Positions 44,141 through 53,242 of a stretch of DNA of 64,000 nucleotides are shown here, piece after piece. The DNA is from RDYJ01 sp034931405 (GTDB lineage Bacteria; Cyanobacteriota; Cyanobacteriia; Cyanobacteriales; Nostocaceae), in contig NZ_JAYGHA010000010.1 of assembly GCF_034931405.1 (NCBI RefSeq), forward strand, positions 62,001-126,000, written 5' to 3'. Under the pieces are notes generated by a model, which had not been told where the DNA came from, did not search any database, and worked only from the letters and a program-made list of their open reading frames with translations. Every line of letters begins with the position of its first letter. The stretch's first letter is position 1. The position numbers and the translations under genes were made by a program.

Positions 44141-44205
44141 TTTGGTAATGGGTAATGGGTAATGGGTAATGGGTAATTGGTAATTGGTAATTGGTAATTG
44201 GTAAT
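44141..44205. repeat. STRR (GGTAATG/GGTAATT)n
   Basis: Nine tandem heptamers fill the gap between the methyltransferase and ABC ATPase genes and reach the ABC gene stop. Confidence 0.92.
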
Positions 44206-44209
44206 GACT

Positions 44210-45856
44210 TTATACTCTTGCTAATAAAGGTGCAGCAGCTAGAAGGGTTTGTGTGTAGGGGTGCTGGGGGTTAGCAAATATTTCTTTTGTATTTCCTAGT
44301 TCGACGATTTTACCACCATTCATGACGGCGATGCGATCGCACAAAAATCTCGCTAACCATAAATCATGGGTAATGAATAAATATGTTAATTCAAATTCCT
44401 CTTTTAATTGCAACATTAAATCTAAAACTTGTGTTTGTACACTTGCATCTAACATACTCACAGGTTCATCACATATTACTAATTTAGGACGAGTAATGAA
44501 AGCTCGTGCTATGGCTACCCGTTGTTGTTGTCCCCCTGATAAATCTGAGGGATAACGCTGATAATAAAGTTCTGCTGGTGTTAAACCTACTTTTTCTAAC
44601 ATCCACAAAACCTGTTCTTTTGCTTTTTCAGCATTAGCTAAATTGTGAATTAATAAAGGATCAGCTATACTTTGTCCCACAGTCATAGCTGGATTTAAAC
44701 AAGCGTGAGGATCTTGAAATACCATTTGTATTTGTCTGCGGGAAGAACGGATTTCTTGACGGGATAAATTAGTTAATTCTTGTCCTAAAAATTCAACTTT
44801 CCCAGATGTAGGACGAATTAATTGTAAAATGGTTCTAGAAAGTGTACTTTTGCCACAACCAGACTCTCCCACTAATCCTAATATTTCCCCTGGATATAAT
44901 TCTAAATTAATGCCATCTACGGCTTTAATTGTTTGATTTTTACCTTTAAATAAACGTTCAATAAAATTCGGTTCTATGCTATAATGTTGCTTGAGTTCTG
45001 TAACTTTTAAAATTGGATTCTCTTTACTTACTGTTCCCTGTTCCCTGTTCCCTGTTCCCTCTTCCTGTTGAATATGTAAAGCTGCTTTTAATAAAGATTG
45101 GGTATATTCATGCTGGGGATGAGCAAATACAGTTTCCGTTTTCCCCATTTCCACCATTTTACCTTGATACATTACGCCAATGCGATCGCAATATTCCGCT
45201 ACCATTGCTAAATCATGGGAAATCAATAATAATCCCATATTTTCCTCTGCACACAATCGCGTTAATTCTTGTAAAATTTGGGCAGAAACGGTAACATCTA
45301 AACTGGTTGTAGGTTCATCAGCGACAATTAATTTAGGATGGAGGAGTAAAGCCAGCGCAATAGCTACCCGTTGACGCATCCCTCCGCTAAACTCATGGGG
45401 GTACTGACTCCAACGACTTGCAGGAATTTTTACCTTTTCTAAAGTCGCTAAAGCTTTTTCCTTCGCTTGTTGTTTTGATAATTCTGGTGAATGCGCTGCT
45501 AGGGTTTCTAAACAATGATTACCAATCGTCATCAATGGGTCTAATCGCGTCATTGGGTCTTGAAAAACCAAAGCTACAGCTTCACCGCGAAACTTTCGCA
45601 TTTGCAGAGGTGTTAAATCTAATACCGACTCTCCCAGAAAATTCACTTTGCCTTCAACGCGACTAGAGGCAGGTAACAAACGCATGATTGCCCGTCCAAT
45701 CGTAGATTTACCACAACCAGACTCACCAACCAAACCCATTTTTTCACCTGGTTGCAGTGTAAAAGATACATCATCAACTGCCCAGTTTTCCTCTTCACCG
45801 CTACGTTGGGGATAAGCTACACGGAGATTTTCAATACTAAATAAGGTTTCACTCAT
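44210..45856 (-). CDS. fused dipeptide/oligopeptide-type ABC transporter ATPase (two domains)
   Basis: The 548 residues contain two complete ABC ATPase domains in tandem, corresponding to DppD/OppD and DppF/OppF. Domain 1 (about 1-260) has Walker A GESGCGKST, signature FSGGMRQRVAIALA and Walker B LIVADEP. Domain 2 (about 285-545) has Walker A GESGCGKST, signature LSGGQQQRVAIARA and LVICDEP. They energise import of peptides, nickel or similar solutes; permease and binding-protein genes are not adjacent. The interdomain linker (EEGTGNREQGTVSKENP) is encoded by a heptamer repeat in frame. Confidence 0.92.
   Translation of the reverse strand: MSETLFSIENLRVAYPQRSGEEENWAVDDVSFTLQPGEKMGLVGESGCGKSTIGRAIMRLLPASSRVEGKVNFLGESVLDLTPLQMRKFRGEAVALVFQDPMTRLDPLMTIGNHCLETLAAHSPELSKQQAKEKALATLEKVKIPASRWSQYPHEFSGGMRQRVAIALALLLHPKLIVADEPTTSLDVTVSAQILQELTRLCAEENMGLLLISHDLAMVAEYCDRIGVMYQGKMVEMGKTETVFAHPQHEYTQSLLKAALHIQQEEGTGNREQGTVSKENPILKVTELKQHYSIEPNFIERLFKGKNQTIKAVDGINLELYPGEILGLVGESGCGKSTLSRTILQLIRPTSGKVEFLGQELTNLSRQEIRSSRRQIQMVFQDPHACLNPAMTVGQSIADPLLIHNLANAEKAKEQVLWMLEKVGLTPAELYYQRYPSDLSGGQQQRVAIARAFITRPKLVICDEPVSMLDASVQTQVLDLMLQLKEEFELTYLFITHDLWLARFLCDRIAVMNGGKIVELGNTKEIFANPQHPYTQTLLAAAPLLARV
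45030..45068. repeat. STRR (TTCCCTG)n inside ABC ATPase linker
   Basis: About four tandem TTCCCTG units, the same heptamer as at 22217-22270 and the complement of the AGGGAAC units at 28198-28288, code for GTGNREQGTV in the interdomain linker. Confidence 0.85.
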
Positions 45857-46052
45857 AGTTAATTATCGGCTGTGCGCTGCCTGTTTATATAAAACGTAAA
45901 TTTAGGATAGTCTAGCAGATTAGCAAAAGTAGGTGTTAGATGTTCATAATTATGCTTTTGATTGTAGTTAAAATATTTTGTAGGGGTTTAAAAATTGAAA
46001 CTTGAAAATCGGCTTGATATTAAACGCTTACAAAAATCTTTGATGTAATTTT

Positions 46053-47300
46053 TTAGTCTGTAGAATTTTGCTCAGTTCCACAATGATAACAATAAGGCAA
46101 CTTTTTGTAAGTTAAATTATGGCAATTGTGGCATTCTACATATTGATAATAACCGCAATGTGGGCAATGGGCATCATGGGATTTAATGTTTTTCGCGCAG
46201 TTGATACATTGTGATTTTTGAACCCTTTTTGCAGCTTGAACTTTGGTATTAAAAACAACGGTTTGAAAAAACTTGATAATTCCAAAACCCAGCAGAGGAA
46301 TTAACAAGATATAAACATAACTAATTAAGAACAGCAACCCACCAAATAGGGTGCTAACAATATCAAATAAGAATTGAAATATTACACCAATTTGCAGAAA
46401 TTGTAATATCTTGAGAATCAGCGGAATCAAAAATATTACCAGCAAATGCCAGCTAATTAACGCTATGAGTCCATATCCTCTACTTTGACTTACTCTATGG
46501 ACGAATAAAGCAATTAGAATTAGAGGTAGGAGAAAAATTGATTGAAAAGTAAACTGAATACTAGGATACCAGAATGATGCACTTTTATAGCCTTTTTCAA
46601 GTGTGGCAAATTTACTTTTATCTTGAAGAAAAGCTAGAAAATTAATACTTTCTGGTTTATTGAGAAGCTGATTTTTGAGATTAGTAATTTCCTGTTTTAG
46701 TTGGGAAATTTGCTGGTTATTTTTATCTAACTCTTGTTTAGCTTTTTCAGCCCTAATTTGATTGATGGAATTTCCCGGAGATTGTCCGGCAATTTTTTCT
46801 AAGAGTGTGGAATCATATTGATTACGAATATTTGTATTTGCTTGTTCTAGCTTATTAATTTTATCTTGTGTCTGATTGATAGCTGTGATATTTTTCTGAT
46901 TTTGTCCATTATTTAGGGTATCTTTAGATTCGCCATAGCTCAGACATATTTCCGAAACTTTACCCAAATGTCCGACTTCTTTCTGTTGATATGTTTCTCT
47001 AAACTTGGGTTGATTATTATTGTATGCTATTGAATTTCTGATGATTTCATAATCTTTATCTTTAGCAGTTTGTTGATTGGTTTTTTGATTATAATTATCC
47101 CATTCTGAATAACATGGATAAGCTTGATAGGGGCTAAGATGCCATCTACTAATATCCTCTAAACCTGTAAAAACGTTGATTAAAATAAAAATATCCACTA
47201 AAATAATCACAATCAAACTCACTTTATTTAGTGGTTCGTTGTTGATTGTTTTGGAGTTATTAAAAAATCGAATTAAGAGATTTCGTATTCTAGTAAACAT
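46053..47300 (-). CDS. membrane protein with coiled coil and C-terminal zinc ribbons
   Basis: Of about 415 residues: one transmembrane helix near the N-terminus (VSLIVIILVDIFILINVFTG), a loop of about 200 residues with a coiled coil (AKQELDKNNQQISQLKQEIT), three or four more membrane helices (about 260-360), and two C-terminal CxxC pairs forming zinc ribbons (CINCAKNIKSHDAHCPHCGY and CHNCHNLTYKKLPYCYHCG). ATG 47300 is preferred over 47348, as MFTRIRNLLIRFF is a plausible membrane-protein start. Function unknown. It is just downstream of 47395-47748 on the same strand. Confidence 0.75.
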   Translation of the reverse strand: MFTRIRNLLIRFFNNSKTINNEPLNKVSLIVIILVDIFILINVFTGLEDISRWHLSPYQAYPCYSEWDNYNQKTNQQTAKDKDYEIIRNSIAYNNNQPKFRETYQQKEVGHLGKVSEICLSYGESKDTLNNGQNQKNITAINQTQDKINKLEQANTNIRNQYDSTLLEKIAGQSPGNSINQIRAEKAKQELDKNNQQISQLKQEITNLKNQLLNKPESINFLAFLQDKSKFATLEKGYKSASFWYPSIQFTFQSIFLLPLILIALFVHRVSQSRGYGLIALISWHLLVIFLIPLILKILQFLQIGVIFQFLFDIVSTLFGGLLFLISYVYILLIPLLGFGIIKFFQTVVFNTKVQAAKRVQKSQCINCAKNIKSHDAHCPHCGYYQYVECHNCHNLTYKKLPYCYHCGTEQNSTD

Positions 47301-47394
47301 ATAAATTCTCTGCTTACGTAGGTTAAGTTGCCCTGTAGTTGCAACCAACCTACCATAAAATATGCTAAAAAAAGCAGCAGTATTTATTTTTCAT

Positions 47395-47748
47395 TTATTT
47401 TTCTCCATTCTCATCTGGTTGCAAAATAGCCTGACAATATCTAATTAAAGTTTTAAAACGTTCTTCAATCATTTTTATTCTCGCCTGTGCTGTTGCTGAC
47501 TGTCTTGCACCTTGAAGAAACATCACATCTATTTCTAATAAACGCAGTTGCTTACTCATCTCCGTTTGATATGACTGCTGCCGCGAGTCTAAATCAGTCA
47601 AAGATACAATGTGCTGTACAAACCATTGCTGCAACTCAGTTAAACGCTGTCGCAGGGTAGGTGCATTTAGTTGAATATTAGTGACATTAGAGCATAATTG
47701 CTCTAGTAATGTGGCGAATTCCTGATATTTTTCAAGATTTAGAGACAT
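47395..47748 (-). CDS. small coiled-coil protein, possibly PatD-like
   Basis: The 117-residue helical cytosolic protein (LEKYQEFATLLEQLCSNVTN, TEMSKQLRLLEIDVMFLQGA, MIEERFKTLIRYCQAILQP) matches my memory of PatD, a protein of filamentous cyanobacteria that limits heterocyst frequency. I cannot verify this without a search. If correct, it supports a heterocyst-forming host. It precedes the zinc-ribbon membrane protein gene by about 95 bp on the same strand, and the two may be co-transcribed. Confidence 0.6.
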   Translation of the reverse strand: MSLNLEKYQEFATLLEQLCSNVTNIQLNAPTLRQRLTELQQWFVQHIVSLTDLDSRQQSYQTEMSKQLRLLEIDVMFLQGARQSATAQARIKMIEERFKTLIRYCQAILQPDENGEK

Positions 47749-47793
47749 CTAAATTTTAGTGAAGATAGTTAAAATATCTAATATACAGCAGAA

Positions 47794-47815
47794 TTCAGGA
47801 GTCAGGAGTCAGGAG
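47794..47815. repeat. STRR (GGAGTCA)n
   Basis: Three tandem GGAGTCA units in the region upstream of the small coiled-coil gene. Confidence 0.65.
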
Positions 47816-48087
47816 TAAAACTGGCTTTGTCTATAGGTTTGAATTTAGATGTTGTACCTCCTAACTACGCAAACTGCTGTAAATTATTTGCGACTTGATA
47901 GAACGGTTTGTTCTCAAGAATCTTGAGTTTACTCACAAGCATTTGCTACTTGTGCATAAAAAGCTTGGGATGTCAGGGTTGTAGCGGACAACATCCATAA
48001 GGAAATTTTGTTTGAAAACATTATAATATTTTTCATTGGAACTTAATTAGTATAGTTTGTCAACACAAAAAAATAATTATGGTGTGA

Positions 48088-48291
48088 ACCCAAGACAATT
48101 ATAGTTATGCAGCAGGGAAATTTAGAACAATTACTACCAGACGCTTTTTAGGAAGAGAATATCAATACTGTTTAAAAACCCCTTCTGGAAAAGAGACTCA
48201 TGCTCGACTCATGGCTAGTAATGCCATACCTGTAGGGACAAAGGTAGAGTTATTGACAACAGGTAATAGTGTACACTTTTTTCCAGGTTGA
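48088..48291 (+). pseudogene. C-terminal remnant of an ABC transporter ATPase (TOBE domain)
   Basis: An open stretch without start codon encodes RTITTRRFLGREYQYCLKTP, then HARLMASNAIPVGTKVELLT and VHFFPG before TGA 48289-48291. This matches the C-terminal TOBE domain of Fe3+/sulfate/polyamine-type ABC ATPases (FutC/CysA-like) in style and ends where such proteins end. The nucleotide-binding domain is missing upstream. It is a decayed gene fragment. Confidence 0.6.
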
Positions 48292-48344
48292 ACTGAGCTA
48301 ACCTAACAGTATCATCGTTTTTATCTTTAAAAAACTTAATACCC

Positions 48345-48377
48345 AGATCACAGACTTCTCAAAGAAGTTGGTGATCT
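48345..48377. repeat. dispersed hairpin AGATCAC...GTGATCT
   Basis: AGATCACAGACTTCT and AGAAGTTGGTGATCT pair around CAA. It is related to the hairpins at 23388 and 58514 by the ACTTCT(C)AAAGAAGT core. Confidence 0.55.
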
Positions 48378-48768
48378 ATAATCCTGAAGGTTTTATGTTT
48401 AATGATGATCAACAAACCGCAAAGGACGCAAAGATACCCAAGGGAAGAGGTTTAAAAGATTTTTTGTATCAGTATGTAAAATATATGGTTATGTTTAAGT
48501 TATGCCATTATCAGCGATAATATATAATTGTGACACATCAATCAAGGCGCAAGCCTCAGAGGATGTTTTGTGGCTTTGTTTACCAGTAATGGTTTTTCAG
48601 CCCTTATGTGCCTCTATCCCAGCAATGGATGATGATCACAGGTAATTAAAAACTCATATTCAAATTATTTTTCCTACTCATCTGTAGGGCAGCATCTTCT
48701 AATTTTGATGATGCTGTCATTTTCGTCTATATCTCACTTATCCACCAAAAACTTATCATCTCTCTTGT
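48378..48768. other. region upstream of relA/spoT
   Basis: Contains CCGCAAAGGACGCAAAGATACC, a fragment of another common cyanobacterial repeat, near 48418-48440. Otherwise no gene is seen. It presumably includes the (p)ppGpp synthetase promoter. Confidence 0.4.
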
Positions 48769-51045
48769 ATGAGCAGCTTACTTCTTGATTCCTCAGTTGA
48801 TGTCAGTCTTCCGGAATGGCTCAAGAAATGTTTACGAGAAACATCAGTCAAGGGCAACACGGCGGAAGATGACCGAACGCATAATGATGTGACTTTGATT
48901 TGTAATGCCTTTAAATTTGCCTACCAACTGCATCAAGGACAGTATCGCAAATCTGGAGAGGCTTACATTGCCCATCCAGTAGCTGTAGCTGGCTTGCTGC
49001 GAGATTTGGGAGGTAGTCCTGCTATGATAGCAGCTGGATTTCTTCATGATGTAGTTGAAGATACAGAAGTTACAAGTGAAGAAATAGAAGAGCATTTTGG
49101 AGCAGAAGTCAGGCAATTGGTGGAAGGTGTCACCAAGCTGTCTAAAATTAATTTCACCAGTAAAACCGAAAGCCAAGCGGAAAATTTCCGGCGAATGTTT
49201 TTGGCAATGGCGCAGGATATTCGGGTAATTGTGGTGAAATTGGCGGATCGTTTGCATAATATGCGAACCTTGCAGTATATGTCAGAAGCCAGCCGTCGCC
49301 GTAGCGCCCAGGAAACACGAGATATTTTTGCACCTTTGGCTAATCGCTTGGGTATTTGGCGGATTAAATGGGAATTGGAGGATTTGGCGTTTAAATATTT
49401 GGAACCTGATGCTTACCGGGAAATGCAGCAGCACGTTTCGGAAAAACGGACAGCGCGGGAAGAAAAGTTGGCTAAAGCTACGGAAGTGTTGCGGGAACGA
49501 ATGCGACAGGCAGGTATTCAGTGTTTGGATGTGAGCGGCCGCCCCAAACATCTTTATAGCATTTATCAAAAAATGCAGCGTCAGCAAAAGGAATTTCATG
49601 AAATTTATGATTTGGCTGCACTGCGAATAATTGTGCAGACTAATGAGGAATGTTATCGGGCTTTGGCGGTGGTTCATGATGCTTTTCGTCCCATTCCCGG
49701 CAGATTTAAAGATTACATCGGTTTGCCCAAACCCAACCGTTACCAGTCCTTGCATACTGGGGTAATTGGTTTGACTGGTCGCCCTTTGGAAGTGCAAATT
49801 CGGACAATGGAAATGCATCATATTGCTGAGTACGGGATTGCTGCACATTGGAAGTATAAAGAAACCGGCGGTTCTACTTTTAGTCAACCTACAGGCTCAG
49901 ATGAGAAGTTTACTTGGTTACGGCAATTATTGGATTGGCAGAGTGATTTAAAAGACGCGCAGGAATATTTAGATAGTGTTAAAGACAATCTATTTGAAGA
50001 TGATGTTTATGTCTTCACCCCTAAGGGGGATGTCGTACCGTTAAGTCCCGGATCTACGAGTATAGATTTTGCTTATCGAATTCATACAGAGGTAGGAAAT
50101 CATTGTGCGGGGGCGCGGGTAAATGGGCGGATAGTTCCATTATCAACGCGGTTACACAATGGTGATATTGTGGATATTATTACGCAAAAAAATAGCCATC
50201 CTAGTTTGGATTGGTTGAATTTTGCCCGGACTTCGGCGGCGAAATATCGGATTAAACAATGGTACAAGCGATCGCGCCGGGAAGAAAATGTAACCAGGGG
50301 ACGAGATTTATTAGAGAAGGAACTTGGTAAAACCGGTTTTGATAACTTGCTGAAATCAAATGCAATGCAGACTGTGGCGGAAAAGTGCAATTATCACAGT
50401 GTGGAAGATTTACTGGCAGGTTTAGGTTATGGGGAAATTACCTTAAACTTGGTGTTAAATCGCTGGCGTGAAGTGGTGAAAGCACAGCAACCTGTGGCTG
50501 ATGTAATCCCATTTATACCCAAGGAGTCAACATCAAAAACCGCACGGGAAATATCATCAACTACTTCTCGTGCTAGTGATTCACCTATTCTTGGTGTGGA
50601 AGGGTTGGTTTATCATGTAGCTGGGTGTTGTACGCCGATTCCTGGTGAGGCTATTATTGGTGTGGTGACGCGGGGAAGGGGTATATCAATTCATCGCCAA
50701 GGATGTCATAATGTGGATAACGTGGAGTGTGAACGTCTAGTACCCGTCCGATGGAATACGGGAATAGAACATCATGGTCGTCCTCATACTTACCCCATCG
50801 AGATTCAAATTGAAACACTTGATAGAGTGGGAATCTTAAAAGATATTTTATCGCGGTTGAGTGACCAAGCTATAAATGTCCGTCATGCTAATGTAAAAAC
50901 GGCTTTTGGACAACCTGCGCTCATTGACTTGGGTATTGATATTCGCGATCGCTCTCAATTAGAACACTTATTTGTGCAGATTAAAAAAATGAGTGACATT
51001 CTTAACATTCGCCGAGTTGGTCAACTTGAAGAATTACAGGCGTAA
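48769..51045 (+). CDS. relA: bifunctional (p)ppGpp synthetase/hydrolase
   Basis: Rel/SpoT protein of 758 residues controlling the stringent response. The N-terminal HD hydrolase domain shows HPVAVAGLLRDL and the HDVVEDT motif. The synthetase domain shows RFKDYIGLPKPNRYQSLHT. The TGS domain follows (VYVFTPKGDVVPLSPGSTSI), and an ACT domain ends it (IQIETLDRVGILKDILSRLS). The intact HD motif suggests hydrolase activity as well as synthesis, so it is the single bifunctional enzyme expected in cyanobacteria. The symbol could equally be spoT. Confidence 0.96.
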   Translation: MSSLLLDSSVDVSLPEWLKKCLRETSVKGNTAEDDRTHNDVTLICNAFKFAYQLHQGQYRKSGEAYIAHPVAVAGLLRDLGGSPAMIAAGFLHDVVEDTEVTSEEIEEHFGAEVRQLVEGVTKLSKINFTSKTESQAENFRRMFLAMAQDIRVIVVKLADRLHNMRTLQYMSEASRRRSAQETRDIFAPLANRLGIWRIKWELEDLAFKYLEPDAYREMQQHVSEKRTAREEKLAKATEVLRERMRQAGIQCLDVSGRPKHLYSIYQKMQRQQKEFHEIYDLAALRIIVQTNEECYRALAVVHDAFRPIPGRFKDYIGLPKPNRYQSLHTGVIGLTGRPLEVQIRTMEMHHIAEYGIAAHWKYKETGGSTFSQPTGSDEKFTWLRQLLDWQSDLKDAQEYLDSVKDNLFEDDVYVFTPKGDVVPLSPGSTSIDFAYRIHTEVGNHCAGARVNGRIVPLSTRLHNGDIVDIITQKNSHPSLDWLNFARTSAAKYRIKQWYKRSRREENVTRGRDLLEKELGKTGFDNLLKSNAMQTVAEKCNYHSVEDLLAGLGYGEITLNLVLNRWREVVKAQQPVADVIPFIPKESTSKTAREISSTTSRASDSPILGVEGLVYHVAGCCTPIPGEAIIGVVTRGRGISIHRQGCHNVDNVECERLVPVRWNTGIEHHGRPHTYPIEIQIETLDRVGILKDILSRLSDQAINVRHANVKTAFGQPALIDLGIDIRDRSQLEHLFVQIKKMSDILNIRRVGQLEELQA

Positions 51046-51079
51046 TGGTTTTGGGGTGCGTTAAAAAACTAAACACTTT

Positions 51080-51192
51080 AACTTACCTTGGGGGGTGAAA
51101 GTCCCCCTGCTTCTACAAGCAGCGGTTTTTGCGTCGGGGTAAAATCCCCGTTGCAAAACGTAATTCTACATTCTACATTCTTCATTCTTTTA
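51080..51192. repeat. ~110-bp dispersed element, copy 2
   Basis: AACTTACCTTGGGGGGTGAA, the TGCTTCTACAAGCAGC hairpin, GGGGTAAAATCCCCGTTGCA and a (TTCTACA)n tail match 7981-8100 in order and spacing. It lies just after relA/spoT. Confidence 0.7.
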
Positions 51193-51234
51193 ATGCACCT
51201 CTAGCCGCTGACAGAGTTGAAAGTCTATTTTTGT

Positions 51235-52167
51235 TTAGTTGTGTAAAGTTTGCCACCCAGTACCTTGATAACCATATTCAAATATTTCCGGGTGCAAGAT
51301 TTCTGCTAAAATTTCCACAGAGTCAACTAAACGCGGTCCGGGTCGGTTAAAATAGGCGTTACCATCAGTGATGAAAACTCTCCCAGCTTTGACAGCGTGT
51401 AGTTTTTCCCACTCTGAACGCTGAGTTAATAGTTTCGTTTCTTGCTGAGTCCGTTGTAAATTAAAGCCGCAGGGCATAAAAATTATGACATCGGGGTTAG
51501 TAGCAACCAAGGTTTCCCAGTTGATGTGAGCAGAAGGTTTCCCACTAACACTAAACAAGGTCTGTCCCCCTGCTAAATTAATTAATTCAGGTATCCAATT
51601 GGCAGCTGTGATCAAAGGATCAGTCCACTCGATACAAGCCACTGTGGGCATTTCTGTGACAGACAAGCCTTGAATTTTACGGTTACAAATTTTAACTCGT
51701 GCTTCTAAATTCTCAATGATTTTTACTGAGTCTACCCCAAAGGTTTGGCCAACTCGTTCAATATCACCCCACACATCCCGCAGTGTGTTAGGCTGTAAAG
51801 AGATAATCTGGGGCGAAGTGTGGGTAAGTTGAATGACAGCTTTCTCTACTTCTGGTAAACTCACTGCACAGACATCACATTGATCTTGAGTGAGAATATG
51901 GGTAGGTTGCAATTTCTCTAAAACATCAACTTTGATTTTGTAGATACTCAAAGCAGATTGCAAAATTTTGCTAACTTCATCATGAATGGTATTGCTAGAA
52001 GCATTACCATTTAACCGTGCTTGGGTACAAACTGGAACATTGGCTATTTCTGGGGGATAGTCACATTCGTGCGATCGCCCAACAATGGCATCTTGTAAAC
52101 CCAGTGTAGCAACTATTTCGGTAGCACTAGGAAGTAAAGAAACAATTCTTATATCTTTATCTATCAT
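51235..52167 (-). CDS. BtuF-like periplasmic-binding-fold protein without signal peptide
   Basis: The 310-residue protein has the class III binding-protein fold of COG0614: RIVSLLPSATEIVATLGLQD at the N-terminus, then ILTQDQCDVCAV, and the second-lobe NPDVIIFMPCGF. Its relatives are annotated as cobalamin-binding proteins. It begins directly with the first lobe and has no signal peptide, so it is probably cytosolic. This argues against a simple ABC-importer component, and no permease is adjacent. HECDYP and CDVC could be metal or corrinoid contacts (inference). Confidence 0.8.
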   Translation of the reverse strand: MIDKDIRIVSLLPSATEIVATLGLQDAIVGRSHECDYPPEIANVPVCTQARLNGNASSNTIHDEVSKILQSALSIYKIKVDVLEKLQPTHILTQDQCDVCAVSLPEVEKAVIQLTHTSPQIISLQPNTLRDVWGDIERVGQTFGVDSVKIIENLEARVKICNRKIQGLSVTEMPTVACIEWTDPLITAANWIPELINLAGGQTLFSVSGKPSAHINWETLVATNPDVIIFMPCGFNLQRTQQETKLLTQRSEWEKLHAVKAGRVFITDGNAYFNRPGPRLVDSVEILAEILHPEIFEYGYQGTGWQTLHN

Positions 52168-52427
52168 AAGTTATACCTCCTGGGGATAGGAGTTCAGTAG
52201 TTAAGAATAGAAAATGGGGTCATTTTTTTTAACATCTGTCTTCTATTCTTATTTTTGCATATTTTAACTGGCAGGGTATCTATCTTGAGGATGTTAGCAT
52301 TTTTATTTTGCGTCTAAATGACAAAGCGCACAGTTTTATAAAGTATGTGTAAATTTTACTAGTTTATATCTAGACACTGGTAAGAAATGACATTATTATG
52401 AAAATGTAATACATAACAGGTGTGTCC

Positions 52428-52668
52428 ATGAAGACAGTTAAAATATTAAAATTGGCCATATTGCCTATCTTATCCGTAATTGCCCTCATATCTGCTCCCA
52501 ATACTGCACTAGCTGACTACTTAAGAAGTGAAGATTTGGGATAAAGATGAAGATCCGCAGAAAGACAGACCTGTGATAACTAGAAACTTTGAGTCTAGCA
52601 GAGAAGCATTAATTTACTTTGATTGTAATTATACTGATAAAAGTTTACCTGAGTGTCCTAAGAGATAA
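52428..52668 (+). pseudogene. frameshifted small secreted protein gene
   Basis: ATG 52428 begins a signal peptide (KILKLAILPILSVIALISAP, cleavage after ALA), but the frame stops at TAA 52542 after 38 residues. The next frame continues smoothly as VKIWDKDEDPQKDRPVITRN and ends SLPECPKR at TAA 52666, with two Cys. A single frameshift near 52520-52535 explains this. It may be a true mutation or a sequencing error in the assembly. The rest of 52168-52771 holds no other gene. Confidence 0.55.
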
Positions 52669-52771
52669 TTAGGTTTAGTTCTCCGGCTTTTTGAAGAAGT
52701 CGGGAATATATTATTTTATATTAAAATTGATATCAAATTAAGCTAAAATATAAATATATATTAGGAATATT

Positions 52772-53209
52772 ATGACATCTTCACTCTATCAGCGTGACTT
52801 TTTGCTTTGGACATTAGATACTGTTGATAAACTAAAAACTCATGATTTTGATCAACTTGATTTAGAAAATTTAATAGAGGAAATTGAAAGTTTGGGACGA
52901 TCTGAAAAGAAAGAACTCAAAAGCCGACTTTTGATTTTACTAGAACATTTACTAAAAAGATTGTTTCTCAACTCACCTAATGATTATCGTAGTTGGGAAA
53001 TTACTATTGATGAACAAAGACGACAAATAGAACTAGAACTGGAAGATTCTCCCAGTCTCAAAACTATTTGGGAAGAAGCTTTTAGTAGTGCTTGGAGACT
53101 TGCACTTAAAGGGGTTCGTAAAAATTACTCACAAGTTACATTTCCTGATGTCTGGCCATATCCTAACGATATAGATTCCATTTTAGATTGCGACTTTTGG
53201 AAATTATAA
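52772..53209 (+). CDS. DUF29 family protein
   Basis: A typical 145-residue DUF29 protein: YQRDFLLWTLDTVDKLKTHD, LDLENLIEEIESLGRSEKKE, LLILLEHLLKRLF and the C-terminal FPDVWPYPNDIDSILD. The fold is helical and the function unknown; copies are numerous in cyanobacteria, often in accessory regions. It is the first intact gene of the 52.7-58.5 kb island. Confidence 0.88.
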   Translation: MTSSLYQRDFLLWTLDTVDKLKTHDFDQLDLENLIEEIESLGRSEKKELKSRLLILLEHLLKRLFLNSPNDYRSWEITIDEQRRQIELELEDSPSLKTIWEEAFSSAWRLALKGVRKNYSQVTFPDVWPYPNDIDSILDCDFWKL

Positions 53210-53242
53210 TTATTGGTGGTTATCAGAATCAGGATATTCAGA

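Noticed and set aside
49282..49887. 201-codon frame antisense to relA/spoT
   Set aside because: Shadow of the strongly conserved Rel frame; no start context.
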